Shown here: positions 33,001 through 46,482 of the stretch, one piece after another
Layout of the letters: every line of letters begins with the position of its first letter
Numbering within the stretch: position 1 is the first letter of the stretch
From: Otis tarda
Taxonomy: Eukaryota > Chordata > Aves > Otidiformes > Otididae
NCBI GenBank assembly: GCA_026413225.1
Contig: CM048591.1
Coordinates: 36,301,803-36,365,802, forward strand
Length of the DNA stretch: 64,000 nt
Reading direction: 5' to 3'
The notes under the pieces: model-generated
What the model saw: only the letters and a program-made list of their open reading frames with translations
What the model was told of the DNA's origin: nothing
Databases searched by the model: none
Position numbers and translations under genes: made by a program

Positions 33001-36000
33001 CTCTTGGTCAACAATTGGTTTAGCTGGTTTAATACACATAAACAAAAGAACTGAACCACAGTTAGCTTTTCTGGGCGTGCAGAAGGCATACACCTCAAGA
33101 CAGATGCTGTAGGAGTAGTCAGTGAAGAATAATTTCGTTCTGGTTTTGTTTCATCATTCTTTTTGGATACTTAAGAATGATGCTAAAGGCAGCTTCACTA
33201 TTGCTGTTCTTTTTGCTCCCTACTGAGAATAGAAGTGGATAGACTAGAAGACTTCATTACTCACTTAATGCTTCACCTTGAAATTAGTCTATGGTATCAT
33301 CTTCTTCTTCAATTTCTAACTGCTTTGGTCTCTCCTGGAATAAAATATGGTAAAAGTTAGAATATACTGGCAATACTTCAGATTTATGAAAACACTGAAA
33401 GGTGATGGTGCTTGTATAGCAGCTGGGAGAGCTTTATAATTTCGATTGAAATTCTGGCTTCTTATCTTAGCAGATTGCTATTCTGAGTCCATTGAAGACA
33501 GACAGAAAGACTAAACCACAGAAATCTGTCTTCAAATGTTCACAGCTGTATGGAGTCAGCAAAGTCTCATGCTTAAAATTCTTACAGAAGAAAGAAGAAC
33601 TAGGAAGAGCTGCGCACAAAAATTGGAAGAGTTCATCCATATTCAGATCCCAAGGCAGCTGAGTTTCCTGTGGTTTCAAACTTTATTGAGAGTTTTCTGC
33701 TTATTACTTCAAGAACAACAGTAGAAAAAGAGCTAGGTCACTTTTCTCCTGGAAAACAGTATAACCAAATTCCCATTTTGCACTGAACTAAGAAGTAGTG
33801 AAACACTGAGCAGCTGATTCCTAAGTTGGGAGCTAATAACTGATTTTCAGCACAGTACATAGAAAGTGAAATTTCATATCATTAACTTAGTATGTTCTTG
33901 TTTGATGTTTCTATAAAAAGGATATAGCCTGTTTTGATGTATTGGGAGACTCAGCATGCTTTCTCCAGGAAAAAGATGACTGAAGACTATGACCATTTTA
34001 ATTCAGTCACTTAATTTATGTCAATCAAGCTTTATCACTTCCAGAATCACTTAGCAGTACTTGTGCAGAGCACAGTCATCCCAGAAGTAAAAGCAGAATA
34101 GCTGTTCAATGTCCAGAAGTTTCTTCTCTAAGCTCAACAACCTAAAGGGCAGATCACTCAGTTTTGCTAATTGCTATGTTTGTATTCTCAATTACTACAA
34201 AAAACAATCAGAAAAACTCTGTTTCAATGTTGGCTTTACTGTTTTCAACAACAAAATGACTTAGATCCAAAATGTGTCTTTTCCTCAGCCTCCAGAACCC
34301 AAAATACAGAGGCAGTCATCATCTAATCAGATGCAATTGCTCTTGTTTATAACAGCGTCAGCATGAGCACCTCATGGAGCCAACAAACTGTACCAAAGGG
34401 GTGAAAGAGAATGTTGTAACTGTGTTATTAATTACAACAGCTCAATAGCTTGGTCAATGTGTGTTGAAAAGATTTGGTAAACATGTAGGAAGGGGTGGAG
34501 AGAGAAGCAAAGCAATGAAAGGCAGATGGCTGAAAATGGAGGAAATTCCAGGCAGTTTCTACAGCTTTGTTCTTGCATATTTTCAAAACTGAACTTTTAT
34601 TCCTGTAAAACAAAAACCAGCTGAATGCTACAAAACAAACAAAAAAAAAAAAAACATGAAGAAAAAGCAGATGGTACTAGGAATAGTACACTATTTCACC
34701 CCAACACTCTCCCTTTAATCCCTCAAGCATCTGTTGTTAGCAAGAAAATCTAGGAAACCATCTGAGTGGTCCTTATACCTGACTGAAGGGTCAAGATAGC
34801 CTGAGTTAAGCTGGGCTTCAGCTTATTGCACAGTATCTTCTTTTTCTCTTCCTTTTCTTCTTTTTTCCTCCCGCATCTGCTTGTGTTTGTGTCTGCACAA
34901 TAGATTACCTGTTATTATTTTAATGTTTCTTCTGTGAATGCAGTATTGTCCATCTGTTTTGCTGTATTTCCTTTCCCAGATGAAGTCAAACTATAAAGGA
35001 GAAAAAAATCAACATGTGATACATCTGGGGACATGAGGCATTAGGTTGGTGGTAGATCAGACTTAGCATAAGATGTGCTTCTGTTGACAATCTGAAATGA
35101 ATTCAGGATGTACAGAAGGACCAGAGCTTTCTTTAATCCATTACAAGTGACCTCTGTGCGTGGGAGGGTGTCAATGCATGTGTTTTGCATCACTCAGGTG
35201 AAATACTAGAGCATTTCTGTCTAGTTCAAGAAAAAGGTTAAAAGATTTGGAAATCATTATGTCTACAGATACTGCAGTATAGCCTTACTGGCAGGAGATA
35301 GTAGTGTTTGTTTCATTGAAGTCTTTTCTCAGAAGCATAAATTAGAATCAGTATTAATGAGGTAATGATGATGTTACTGTCTCTTTGTGCCACAGAAAGA
35401 TTTTCAACCGCTCACAAACCCCTGACATTTTTTTTTTAAGTGTGATATATTTAAGTCTCTTTTGAACTGAATTCCATTGAGAGTATCTTTGACAGCCTCT
35501 TCAGATGCAACCCACAGAGCCTTCTAGGATCACAGGCCATAGCTTGAACCATTGGTGGGTGTAGGTTGGAGAATCAGACATTAAAAGGATTATGCTGCCA
35601 GACAGGGTAGATTCACCCTTGTTTGAAGTCTTTAGGTCCAGAAACAGCTTAAACAGGAGTCATGGGCTCAGTGAGAAAATCATAATCCCATAATCCAGAT
35701 TTGCTTTGATAAAGACAGGACTATACAAAGAAGTCTAAACAGATTCCTGTCCCTAGGAGGCTCTGTTATGCTGTACCTGCCTTACCTGCATGCCTACCCT
35801 GCACTACTGTAATACCATCCTTGCCTTAAAATGTATTAATCTGTGATGTAAAAACATTTATCTTTCTCTCCACTTTTTTATAATATGAACTCCACCTTTG
35901 TACCCTGTACAGTTGTTAAGAGATTGTCCAAGAAGTGTCTGAAAGCCCAGCCTTCCTCTTTCTCACTGAGTGCATTGCCTGTGGTGGAGCAGTAACTGCA

Positions 36001-36923
36001 TGCTCCTTGGTATCTCTTACTTTCTCACTGTAGCAGCAGTTACAGTAAAGTCAGCAAGGGGACCCATAGGGAGTGGGCCTTTTCAGCCAAGCTTGTCACA
36101 TATAAATGTGAAGGAAAGCAACCTGCAAGTTAACGGTGTCAGTGGATCAGCTCTGGATTCTCTATCACAGTCTGCCTCCAGCTCTTCTAGTTTAAAATTT
36201 CAGTACCCTTCCCCAGCCATTTTGATTTTTTACATAATATGATGGCTCCTTAATTAGATAAGATTTCACTCATAGACATTTTCCTCCATTTCAGTTTATG
36301 TTCCATTCAGACTACTATGTTTGCAAAATACTAGACCACAACTGTAAATAACTTTTTAATAACTTATTATTTCCTTCTTACTTCAAAGAATCGTAGATCA
36401 CACTTCTTATTCAGAATCCTATATAGCGAGATTATCTTCCTCTACACAAATCTCCAGGTCACAGAGTTTCACTGAATTAGTACACCCTTGTGTTGAAACA
36501 ATCTCACTATGCTCTGCAACAGGTTTTTTTATAGCTTGGTTTGTGATGAGTACGAGTTTAAAAGCGTGGCAGAGACTTAGTGAGTCCCTCTGCAAAAGAC
36601 AATTTCTCTTCCTTTTTTCCTGGAACTGTTAATTTCCCAGCTTTAGTCACCTTAATACAGTCCACTTCTCTCCATCCTTCTCTTCTCTGTGCTAATCAGA
36701 ACTTAATATTCACTGACACTTGATATTTTTCAGTATTTTGAGCAAATATGCTCTCACTTCAGTGTTTCATACATTAACTTCTATTTCTTAGTTTTTTCTC
36801 TAAATTTATTCTCCATTTTCTTGAGTACTAATTTACTACCTCAACAGTAGGATTTCACTCCCGAAAGAAAACTTTCCCAACAGTGATGATAAAGAGCATG
36901 TCTTTGCTCTTGTGCCAAATATG

Positions 36924-37455
36924 AATCACAGAATCATAGAATAGTTTGGGTTGGAAGGGACCTTTAAAGGTCATCTAGTCCAACCCCTCTGCAAGGAGCA
37001 GGGACATCTTCAACTAAATCAGGTTGCTCAGAGCCTCATCCAACCTGGCCTCGAACATTTCCAGGGATGGGGCATCCACCACCTCTCTGGGCAACCTGTT
37101 CCACTGTTCTACAACTCGCATTGTAAAAAAAATTTTTCCTAATATCCAATCTAAATCTACCTCCCTCTATTTTAAAACCATTACCCCTTGTCCTATCACA
37201 ACAGGCCCTGCTGAACACCCTCTCCCCATCTTTCTTGTAGGCCCCCTTTAGGTACTGGAAGGCCACTGTAAGGTCTCCCTGGAGCCTTCTCTTCTCCAGG
37301 CTGAACAGCCCCAACTCTCTCAGCCTGTCCTCATACGAGAGGTGCTGCAGCCCTCTGATCATCTTCATGGCTCTCCTCTGGACTCACTCCAACAAGTCCA
37401 CATCCTTCTTGTGTTGGGGGCTCCAGAGCTGGACGCAGTACTCCACATGGGGTCA
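36924..37455 (-). mobile_element. CR1 LINE, 5'-truncated 3' fragment (antisense)
   Basis: Starts AATCACAGAATCATAGAATAG, then TTTGGGTTGGAAGGGACC, and runs back into the C-terminal coding part of CR1 pol. On the - strand 37036-37368 translates as 110 codons of CR1 pol C-terminus. It shares distinctive sequence with the copy at 10506-11067, including CTGTTCTACAACTCGCATTG, so both come from the same subfamily. Truncated near 37455. Confidence 0.95.
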
Positions 37456-38973
37456 AATGCTTTGTTGCATAATGACCAGGATTAACTTTTTCACTGCACC
37501 ATTAACTTGTGAAATAAGATACAGGGTCTTATAGATGGTTGATTTTACTATGCATCATTACTTCCTTTACAAAGGGGTGAAATGAAGAGCACCATTACAT
37601 CTTCCATTTAGAGTACTGCTGAAGTAACTTATTATAGCAGTAGTCTGAGAGATACCTAATACTTTCAAATAAATAAAAATTTATGGATTTAAAGATAAGG
37701 TGTGTAAAAGGAGAATAATAATAAGGCCCTAACTGCTCAAAATATACTGTACAGTTCTGTATCATATTTACAGATCAGAAAGATTCACACATGAAATAAA
37801 TGGAGAAGATACCTTTGTTTCCATTCAATTTGGAGTGAATTAAGTACCTATATAAGGAGCCAGGCTGATTAAACAAAGTGTACTGTATCTGCCAAGTAGG
37901 TCTGTCACATCTACAGAAGCATAGTGAGTCTTCTTACTTGAGTCCATCAGAATTTCCATCTTCAGTTGTGTGATCTCCATTCCTCTGACTTCTCTGCTAA
38001 CACTGTTAAGCACTGAAGGTCTCACTGATGGAGTAGAGTTTGTAGTGTGTAGTTACCTATTTAAAATGTCACTAAGCTGACACATTCTACTCTGTAACCA
38101 GCTGTTAGTAGATCTTTAGACATTCGCAGCCATGGTAAAGGCTTGAACCACTCACACAAGGGCGAACAGCAATGCATTTAATTACCACTGAATTAATCCA
38201 CAGATTTGTATGGTTATAACTATATTGGGTGGAGATTTGAGGTTGTTTGTTTTATTTAATTATAATAATTACACAGCTGTGGTTCCTGATCTGAACAAAG
38301 GGGTTCAAATACATCAGAAAAATTCATTCCTCTTCCCACAGGGAAGGAAACTGTACTCTCTAAAGTCATTATTTTCTTCAAGATCTAAGAAGCCAGTTTC
38401 TCACTCAGGAAAAGTTAGGGGAGAACTGTCTTAAGAAACCATTCTGTAGTCTGTGGATTCTGCAAAGAAACCTATGTTGATATAACTGTTAGGATGGAGA
38501 TACAAAGTGTTTTAGTACAAATTTACCTATATAAATAATAGCTTTTCTGATACCATCACTTTGAATACTATAACTTTTCCTTACATGCATTTTTTGAGTC
38601 AGAATCAGACTTTGGTTGATACTTGCATAAATCTGAATACTTTACCATGCTTATTTTTTGCTGTTTATGGTGTAACATGAGTTTAGAGCCTCCTCACTCT
38701 GGGTGAGGAGCTCCCGCATGTTTGGATCTCTGCATGACAATGTGAGGAAAAACATCTTTTATTGCAGAACAGTGGATGAGTTACTAAATAGATTATCAGT
38801 TACAGTTTCAGGATCTCAAAATGGAAAGTAAAAACAAAATATTGGATCTGGATGTGTCCTTGGAACAAAATTACTGCACTGCCTTGCTGACTGTATATTG
38901 CAAGAAAGGCATTGGAGGGAGCTCAAACATACGTAGGCATTGGGAGTTTCCTGAGTTCAGTCACAGTACCATA

Positions 38974-38989
38974 TAGATATATATATCTA
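38974..38989. repeat. 16-bp TA-rich perfect palindrome
   Basis: TAGATATATATATCTA is self-complementary. Short and low in complexity; probably simple sequence. Confidence 0.75.
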
Positions 38990-41103
38990 AGTTCAAGTAT
39001 TCTCCCCTCCCCCTACTAAAAAAACTAGAGAAAAACCTTGTATGCCTGATTTTGAGAGATAGCCTGTTTGTACCTTCTGCACTGGTGAAATAGTTCAGGA
39101 ACAGTTCATCCTAATGAAAATATTATCCCTGTAACGCTGCCAGCCAGGTCAGCAAGAGGCTCATGTTATCTGCTATTTTTGTGGCAGTACTGCTCATAAA
39201 ACGTGGGCTTGCTAGAGAATGACTTAAGCCCTCTCACTGTTATCTGAACACTATTTCATTCATGAATCTTCTTTTTTTTTGTCCATTCAATCCAGTGACA
39301 TCTCCTTTACTTCTTTCCTGCACTGATAATTTCAGCAAAGGCATACTTAGATTTTAGGAAGCGTCTTGTTACTGTGTGGGACAAAATCACATGTTCATGA
39401 ATATTGATCTTACAGGTTGTGAAGATAAGACTGCTTAGATATTCTTTCCATGCTATCTACATGCAATTTCAACTATCTCATTTTTTGAATGCTTCATTTT
39501 AGATGGTATTTCAGATTACAGATAATCAGTTTATTGCACATCTTTCTCAGCCGCTGAGCTTTTTCTCTTTCTCTTCTGATGTCTTGTTCTCCTTCGGGAA
39601 CAGGTGTTTTTCATTTTCCGTATGGCATAAAGTCGGGCCTACGAAGAGGTGTTGCTTTATGAGACAGTCCAGCATGGAGAGCACCAGTGTGAAAAGAGTC
39701 AGGAAGTCTTCAGCACAGAGCAATTCTGTCATGGGCAGCAGGGTGTTAAACTGTCCCTCTGCTTCTTTGCAGAAGAACCATATGTGAGTGCTTCATAGAC
39801 TGATGTACACAATTTATTGCATATATTAACGGCTCTTGTGTTTTTGCATTACTTCAATGTAGGTTTAGGGCAAGGGGTATTATCCCACTCCACTCGAGTT
39901 CCCAAACTGTTTGTTCCTCCCTGCACTCCTCATTCAGTTTCTGCCATTTGCCATTACAGGTGCAATTTCTGCAATTTCTGTCCTATTCCTCAAACCTCCC
40001 TATATTACTTCTTAACCAGCTTTCCACCTTTACACTAATTTACTACACTCCTCAACTGTTTCCCATCTTCATTTTTGAGAGGGGCTACCAAGGACCTATT
40101 TCCATGTATCTGACATAAAATATTCAACAAACTCCTTGTAAGAAGTTGCTCCATGAGCCCAAGTCTGAACTTAAGACAAAAACTGGTACTCATTTGTCTA
40201 TCAAGCCTAATCTGTACAGCCATATCAAAGACAGCCGTTACTATCATTTATCTCAATGCTGCAGTTATCCTACAGAGTAAAAGTCTCTTGTAAGATATTT
40301 TTCAGCAGTGTGTCTGCTAATGTCTCAAACCAGTTCTCTGCCAAGCCAGTTCCTATGAAGTTGTCTTTTCACGTCCCTTTGTGTTTCATGCATTCTGCAT
40401 CTGCAGTAGTGTCCTGAAAGACCTGCTAGAAAACCTCCTGCTGTTCAAAGTGTCAGCAGAAAAACATAAACCCTCTTTTCTCACCTGCTCTAATGGCTGA
40501 TGTTCTCTAACTTCAACTCAAAGGACAGAAAGACTCTTTTACTGTAAGGAACTTTATATAAATATTGCGTGAAGCATGTCAAAAGGTTACTTCAGCAACT
40601 GAAATTGCCATTTGTAGAGTTGTTGTGTACTCCATTTACCCTCTGTTCTCCTCTGACTTCTGAGTTCCTCGTCTATTTTCCCTCCATTTTGCTCTGCTCT
40701 GTAAATATTGGCACCTCACCGTGTTCAACTGTTGTGAGCTGCAATATTAGTTGGTACTGATAAGTCTACAGAGTGAATACAGGCCACTTCTGTCAGTGCT
40801 CAGAGCTCTCTCGTTGAGCCTCTGATCTGCTTGCATGTCTTAGGTGCACAGGCATCTCTTTAATGAATTCCCTTCGCTTGCAAGGAAGATGCTTTTTAAA
40901 GAAAAGCACTTCACTATCCCTTGTGCACAATGATCCAGTGAAACCTTCCCTGCTTGTTCAGCTCCAATGTCCTGTTGGTGGTACCGAACAACAGATTTTG
41001 TCAGGCTGGCACTGAACGTCAACTAAGCCTGTATTATTTTTCTGTTGCTGCTGCTACTAATTTTAAAATACTTTGCCTTTTCATTTTTATTTATTAATAA
41101 GAG

Positions 41104-41133
41104 TATTAATAAATACTCTATTAATAAATACTC
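41104..41133. repeat. 15-bp perfect tandem duplication
   Basis: TATTAATAAATACTC occurs twice head to tail (41104-41118, 41119-41133) in an AT-rich context that also has a related partial copy just upstream. Confidence 0.85.
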
Positions 41134-41534
41134 AAAGTTTAGATAAATCTCAGTTTTCCTCTAAGGTGTGTGTATATTGTACATATATTTGTAATGTCTC
41201 TAACATGAACTAAACCATAGCAGTAGACAGATCACTTTGTGGAGACTCAAATCCATGTTTAAACACCTGAGTGGAGGTCTTAGTTCTCACACTTGCTTCA
41301 AAGAAGTAGTCTAATTTTACTGTGGGTGATTTAACAGCTGAATGACAATTTAGTTATAGTTAAATTCTGCAGCTTCACTGCAGAAAAGTATGCTACCCAA
41401 ACAAGATTGACAGTAACTCTCTCTGTGTCCAAAGTTTAAGATCACTTTCGGATGGTATTTAAGACCTGCCACTGAGGATACCAACTCAAACCAAGATAAA
41501 TCTGCTAAAGGAGCCTCAAGGCTCAAGGAAAGCT

Positions 41535-42886
41535 TTCACTGGCCTTCCTATGAAACAGAAAGGCCAATCAGTCTCACCTCTGTGCCCAGAAAGATCATGG
41601 AGCAGATCCTCTTGGAAACCATGCTAAGGCGCATGGAATATAAGGAGGTGATTGGTGACAGTCAACGTGACTTCAGTAAGGGCAAATCATGCCTGACAAA
41701 TTTGGTGGCCTTCTATGACAAGGTTACAGCATTGATAGACAAGAGACAACCAGCTGACATCATCTGGACTTGTGCAAAGCATTTGACACTGTCTCGCATA
41801 ATGTCCTTGTCTCTAAACTGGAGAGATATGGGTTTGACAGATGAACTACTCAATGGATAAGGAATTGGCTGGATGGTCACACACAAAGAGTTGTGGTCAA
41901 TGGCTCGTCCAAGTGGAGAATACTGATGAGTGGTATTCCTCAGAGGTCAGTATTAAGACCAGCCCTGTTTTACATCTTTGTTGGCAACATGTACAGTAGG
42001 ATTGCATGCACTCTCAGCAAGTTTGACAATGACACCAAGCTGTGTGGTGTGGTTGACACACTGGACGGAAGGGATACCATCCAGAGGGACCTTGACAGGC
42101 TGGAGGGGTGGGCCCGTGCAAACCTCGGGAAGTTCAACAAGGCCAAGTGCAAGGTCCTGCATGTGGGTCAGGGCAATCCCAAGCACTATTACAGGCTGGG
42201 CAGAGAATGGATTGTGAGCAGCCCTTAGAGGCAGGGGGGTGTTGGTTGATGAGAAGCTCAACATGAGCCGACAATGCAGACTCACTGTCCAGAAAGCCGA
42301 CTGTATCCTGGCTTGCATCAGAAGAAGTGTGACCAACAGGTCGAGGGAGGTGATTCTGCCCCTCTTCTTTTGTGAGGCCCCATTTGCACTAGTGAGCCCA
42401 GCTCTGGAGCCCTCAGCATAAGAAGGACATGGGCCTGCTGGAGCAAGTCCAGAGGAGGGCCACAAAGATGATGAGAGGGCTGGAGCACCTCTCCTATGAG
42501 TACAGGCTGAGAGAGAAGACTGTTCAGCCTGCAGAAGAGAAAGCTCCAGGGAGATCTTAGAGCAGCCTTCTGGTACCTAAACAGGGCCTATAAGAAAACT
42601 GGAGAGGGACTTTTGACAAGGGCATGTAGTGATAGGACAAGGGGTAATGGCTTTAAACTGGAAGAGGGTAGATTTAAATTAGATATAAGGAAGAAATTTT
42701 TTACAATGAGGCACTGGAACAGGTTTCCCAGAGAAGCTGTGGATGTCCCATCCCTGCAAGCGTTCAAGGCCAAGTTGAATGATGCTTTGAACAACCTGGT
42801 CTAGTGGAAGGTGTCTTCGCCTATGGCAGGAGTACTGGAACTAGACGATCCTTAAGGTCCCTTCCAACCCAAACAATTATGTGATT
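41535..42886 (+). mobile_element. CR1 LINE, pol 3' two-thirds (sense), decayed
   Basis: About 1.35 kb in the same orientation as ADAMTSL1. It begins inside the reverse-transcriptase domain (about 41550: [19 protein letters not shown]) and ends at the CR1 3' end in CTTCCAACCCAAACAATTAT. RT fragments are spread over several frames: 41582-41860, then 41893-42228 with [20 protein letters not shown], then 42613-42804. Stops and frameshifts interrupt the frame, so it is dead. It is opposite in orientation to the CR1 at 49471-52790, with which it shares most of the pol region. Confidence 0.94.
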
Positions 42887-43794
42887 TGCCACAAACACAG
42901 CTGCAGGTCAATAATGGAAAGGGAAGGGAGACGATGTATGGGTTCTGAGTAGACTTCTCAATCTGCAGGGTCCAGTGCAGGATGTAAAGGTTGAAAGAGG
43001 ACAAGAGGAAGCCGGTATTGACATAGTATGTGATTTACTCAGTCTGCTGCATGTGCATATACACAGCTGCCACCCAGCTCTTGTGCATTGAGGAATGTCT
43101 CTATGCAGGCAGGTGTGAGATGTTAAGTAAGACACTTCCAGGCAAACCTCTCTTCACGCTGATGAATGTTTATTTTAGAAATAGGAAGAGTTCTTTCAGA
43201 TCACTTTCATATGGTTTAACTACATAAAAATGACAATAATTCCATTTTTTTCAAACTCATTTGGGAGGTCTTTGTGTAGAAGGGTGTTTACTTTTCCTGT
43301 GCAGTGTTCAATTTTCTTGGCAGTTGTTGAAGGGATTCTGTCAGGATGAAATCATATATCTGTAGAAAATATTCTTTACTTATAATACCTAAGAGCTTAG
43401 AATACTTTTGTTTTTACCATAAATACTGTGCATATAGAGACTGATCCAAAGCTGTTCAATCCATAGTGCTTTGGCTCAAGACTATAGATTTTTCAAGCTC
43501 TACCTACATTATCTACTTTTTCCAGACTGACTATGAGGGTGTAAGAGTGCTTTTTTTTTCTGAAAGCTCATGGCTCCACTGAGGCAACAACTCTACCTCT
43601 AGCATCTTTTCCTGCCATGAGTAGCTGCTTACTAGCTGGTACCACTTTCTGGTCTAACTAGCTAGCAGAATTATTATGTGGGCTCCAGATCTTGTAGCTA
43701 TGAGAGGGACATTTCAAAACTGAGGCAACAGTGCCTTGTTGTCCCTGTTGTTATTTGTAACATTCTAATGGCTAGAGGCTTCTGTCAAGCTGAG

Positions 43795-43877
43795 AGTCCC
43801 ATTGTGCTAGGCAGTAGATAAAGACAGAGTAAGAGATCATCCCTGCTGTAGGACCACAACCTAAGCAGACAACATGG
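43795..43877. repeat. Probable ancient amniote interspersed repeat
   Basis: CCCATTGTGCTAGGCAG, then a degraded stretch and ATCATCCCTGCTGTAG, resembles an old repeat tail I remember from reptile and turtle genomes (a TGTGCTAGG...ATCCCTGCC type sequence, L3- or CR1-like). Divergence is high. A Dfam or RepeatMasker search would decide. Confidence 0.4.
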
Positions 43878-46418
43878 ATGAAGCTTAAGAGAAAAAAAAA
43901 GTATTGTTATGTTTCTGAAAATTTGAAGTTGAGACACACGTGGGAGGAGAGTGTGATCCAGCCCAGCAGCTGAGTCTTCCCGTTGGACTTAAAGGGTATA
44001 TTCACACACCCAGGGGCTAGCCCACGTTTCAGCAGTTCTGGTCACAGTCACCTCTGAGCCAGGAACAAGGTCCTGCTCACTTGATCCTGCAGTTCTTCAG
44101 CTGAACTGCTTGGGCAGGATATGACCTTGATACTTTTTTCTGTCACAAGAAGGAAAGTTCATTTCTAACTAAAATTAAATGTATAGAACTATTTAGACGT
44201 TCATGCTCATGTTATGTATTACAAGCTTTTTTCCTTTTAAAGAACTTGAGGTTGATCGCAAATGTCCAGACTATATTCGAGTTGAATGTATGGGCCCTCA
44301 CAAAACTTGAAACTCATTAAAGTATAATATGATAAAGTTTAATTTAGGGTTCGCAGACAAGATTTTTGTTAACGATGTCAAGATAATCTCCCTTACCAGA
44401 AATAGCATTGTTAAGCTGTTTTTTGAAAGCATCTCTGACATTTTTAGACTTATATTAATGATATAGAATAATTGTGCTGTAATGCAAATCAAGATTTTCA
44501 GATTATTGGGCCTTTTTTGGCAACTGGAGCTTCACAATTGTTCTCTTTCTTTTATTCAAGGGAGCTTCAAAATATTTGTGTTTTAGAACATACCAACCGT
44601 GACTAATTGTGGAAATGGCTTGTTTATTTGATGTTAAGCACATGCGTAAACACTTCTTAGCCAAGCCTAATTTATTGAATGAGAGTGTTCCAGAAAATTA
44701 CAGTTTCTCAGTGGCCTTTTAGAAATTAGCATTTTAATTCATGAAATTAATAGTATAGTATAGAGTATTAGTCTAATTCATAATTTGAACTAACTGTTAT
44801 ATTTCCTAACTGGTGTTTTTGAGTTCATAAAATCTGACCATTACTAATTCACTTTGTTAGTTTATAGCTTCTGAAAGTGCAAGAAATTTTGTGCTCTGGT
44901 TGGTTGGGCTTTTAATGAATTTATGTCCAGTTTTTAGACCACATCCTCCGCATTGTATATAAGAAAACCTAAAGGAAAACCATTGTCGTGAGCAGGCAGA
45001 TCAAGTTCACTATTTTGTTTGCCTGTCTTCATGTGCATTTTATGACTTCATATACTTCACCAACTCTAAAAAAAACTACAAAGGCATCACAACAGTGTGC
45101 TGGAAGCAGGAGATTGGTCATTTGGGAAGTGAAAAGTTCCTGCTATCAGTTTTGTAGTTTGAATTTGTGGTGGTACTTGAAATAAGCTGTATTTTGGGAC
45201 CATCCTCTGCTCCCTCTACATTTCCAGTGCAAACTTATTTTCATTTATGTTAATCTGAAAAGCATGCATGTATGTGTATTCTAATATATGTATCGCTAGT
45301 ATGCACATACCCATTTCAACACATCTAGCCCTATGAATTGCCTTTTTCCTGTTACATTCCTCTCTGTTAGCCATCTCTAAATGTCTCTGTGGTTTTGTAT
45401 TAATATAGTTTTCAGTTCATTCAGTTCAAATAGTCAATGTATCGTATGTATGTCAGTCTCTGAAGAGGATGAAAAGCTTCTGAATTCTGGTTTTTATGAA
45501 GTACAGTAGTTGAAATATTTTAAAAGTCAAGTTTGTGCTTAAATCTATAACCACTACTTAGGTATTTAGGAGATGGAGAGAGACTGCTGGTGGACTAATA
45601 GCCCTAGAGTTAGGACAGTCCGGGCGTTCAGGGGCACAGATGTGCCAAAGCCCTGCTGTAAAAAAAAAAAAGCTAAAAAGAGATTGTTTCTTTGTTGCTA
45701 CATATTAGTGTAGCTTTGGGCACTAGTGGAGGAGAGGGAAGGAGGGATAAAAAGGATGTTTTGAATGAAAAACATGCAAACTCTTCACTGGGCTCCGGGA
45801 AGCAATACAGGAAGTACCAAACTGATGACTTTCAGTTGGACTATAAACTCTCAAGTATGCAGATTTTTCCTAAAGTCTATACCTTAACAACAACCACAGT
45901 TAGCTCACAAATATGCCAGTTCCACTTGCACAAGGCTCCCTTAGCTTGATCCTGTAACTACCACATTCACCTTTTTAAGAACAGAAGTATTTCCTACTTG
46001 AATCTTAATTCTGTTATTGTCAGATACATGCAGGACATAATGGCATTATTATTTTGTGTATCCCATAGGCATTAGAAGAGTCAGTTCAGTATGGCCAAAA
46101 CACTCAAAAGAAAGAAGAGACAGAGGAATGCAGAGATAAGGACCATATGAAATGAGACAGGAATTACTTCAGCAGTTAGTGTCACGTAACACACTATAGT
46201 AAGGGTAAAACTGTGTTACTACAGAGAGGCAGTATTTTTTAAAAAAAAGTATTGTTATCTACAACAGTACAAATAGCTTAAAAACTAAATTGTAAATTTA
46301 GTAGGATAATATTAGTTCAAAGTGTGGCAAGTACCTTTACCTGTAACAAAATATTTCTACAGTTCTGTGATTCCATTCTATAAGGTTATTGATGGTCTTC
46401 TCTGTGTTTTTTAGGACT

Positions 46419-46482
46419 TTCTTCCAATCACAGATATCATTCAAATTTATTTGAGGAAATTCTTCCAATCATATATATCATT
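46419..46482. repeat. Spaced 23-bp direct repeat
   Basis: TTCTTCCAATCACAGATATC (plus ATT) at 46419-46441 and TTCTTCCAATCATATATATC (plus ATT) at 46460-46482 match at 21 of 23 positions, offset by 41 bases. A local duplication in the intron. Confidence 0.8.

Noticed and set aside
41582..42804. Reverse-transcriptase-like open frames
   Set aside because: They belong to a decayed CR1 LINE with frameshifts and stops, not to a host gene.
45589..45672. Possible retroposed RNA ending in a poly-A run at about 45660
   Set aside because: I could not match the upstream 70 bases to any tRNA, 7SL or other small RNA, and no target duplication is visible.
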